Assembly (NCBI GenBank): GCA_027604665.1
Contig: JADGIZ010000183.1
Location: forward strand, 1-20,858
Length of the DNA: 20,858 nucleotides
Direction of reading: 5' to 3'
Source of the DNA: Polyrhizophydium stewartii
Taxonomy: Eukaryota > Chytridiomycota > Chytridiomycetes > Rhizophydiales
Shown: in pieces, positions 20,596-20,858 of the stretch
Numbering within the stretch: the stretch's first letter is position 1
Layout: every line of letters starts with the position of its first letter
Translations under genes and position numbers: made by a program
The notes under the pieces: model-generated
What the model saw: only the letters and a program-made list of their open reading frames with translations
Databases searched by the model: none
Told to the model about the DNA's origin: nothing

Positions 20596-20858
20596 GTGCG
20601 CGAGCGTGATCCTTCGTCTGTGTTCCAAAGGAATCGCGGGGCCGTGTGCCCATCGCGGAATGAACAGCATGTGCCGAGTGAGTCAGTCGGCGCGGCCGCG
20701 TCCTGAGGACTGCGCCGGTTTTGGCGCGGGAACATCGCCGACGCCGCTTTCGCTGCTCCGAAAAAAACAGCGAAAACCAGCGGCGAGTGCGTCCGAGCCG
20801 CCGCCCGCTGCCCGCTGCCCGCCGCCGCATCCTGCTGACTATGCCCGCAGCCGCGCTG
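20596..20858 (+). other. Terminal 263 nt, no complete gene
   Basis: This is downstream of the seven-helix protein gene. It contains two A-rich patches, including AAAAAAA at about 20760. An ATG at 20840 (M-P-A-A-A-L to the window end) could begin another gene, but six codons are too few to judge. Confidence 0.3.

Noticed and set aside
1..20858. tRNA, rRNA, CRISPR, insertion sequences, prophage or retroelement
   Set aside because: No cloverleaf, repeat-spacer pattern, inverted-repeat pair, transposase or reverse-transcriptase motif was seen on reading both strands; small ncRNAs cannot be excluded by eye.

Overview
This window is nuclear DNA of a flagellated (zoosporic) fungus, most likely Blastocladiomycota or Chytridiomycota. 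The evidence is that it is GC-rich and densely packed with genes split by short introns. It also carries Mgm101, a mitochondrial genome maintenance protein best known from fungi, next to an axonemal inner-arm dynein intermediate chain (DNAI4/WDR78 type), which only organisms with motile flagella keep. No bacterial, viral, transposon, tRNA, rRNA or CRISPR features were seen.

I modelled eight protein genes by hand, with 35 introns. In every model the spliced length is a multiple of three and each junction restores the frame. Most introns are 49-255 nt. They use GTGCGT, GTGAGC or GTAAGT donors, and many have a CTGAC-like branch site about 12-20 nt before the AG. One intron is GC-AG and one is about 631 nt long.

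Layout. 195-5476 (minus): a 1510-residue, Q-rich, low-complexity protein with cysteine clusters and a conserved-looking C-terminal domain, perhaps a transcriptional or chromatin regulator. 5733-7817 (minus): an unrecognised 543-residue helical protein with an acidic and basic low-complexity centre. 7844-10943 (plus): ARMC8/Gid5, the armadillo scaffold of the GID/CTLH ubiquitin ligase, whose start codon lies only 26 nt from that of its divergent neighbour. 11102-14735 (minus): DNAI4, converging on ARMC8. 14807-15988 (minus): thioredoxin reductase with a mitochondrial-type N-terminal extension. 16060-16914 (plus): Mgm101. 17253-17917 (plus): a DUF1279/FAM210-like membrane protein. 18019-18995 (plus): a membrane-anchored staphylococcal-nuclease-like protein of the Lcl3 type. 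19276-20595 (plus): a seven-helix membrane protein with receptor-like topology and no recognised family.

The stretch 14.8-19.0 kb is striking because four neighbouring genes all have a mitochondrial family assignment or a mitochondrial-looking N-terminus, and the first two share a 71-nt divergent promoter. The least explained genes are the 7TM protein, the Q-rich regulator and the 543-residue protein.
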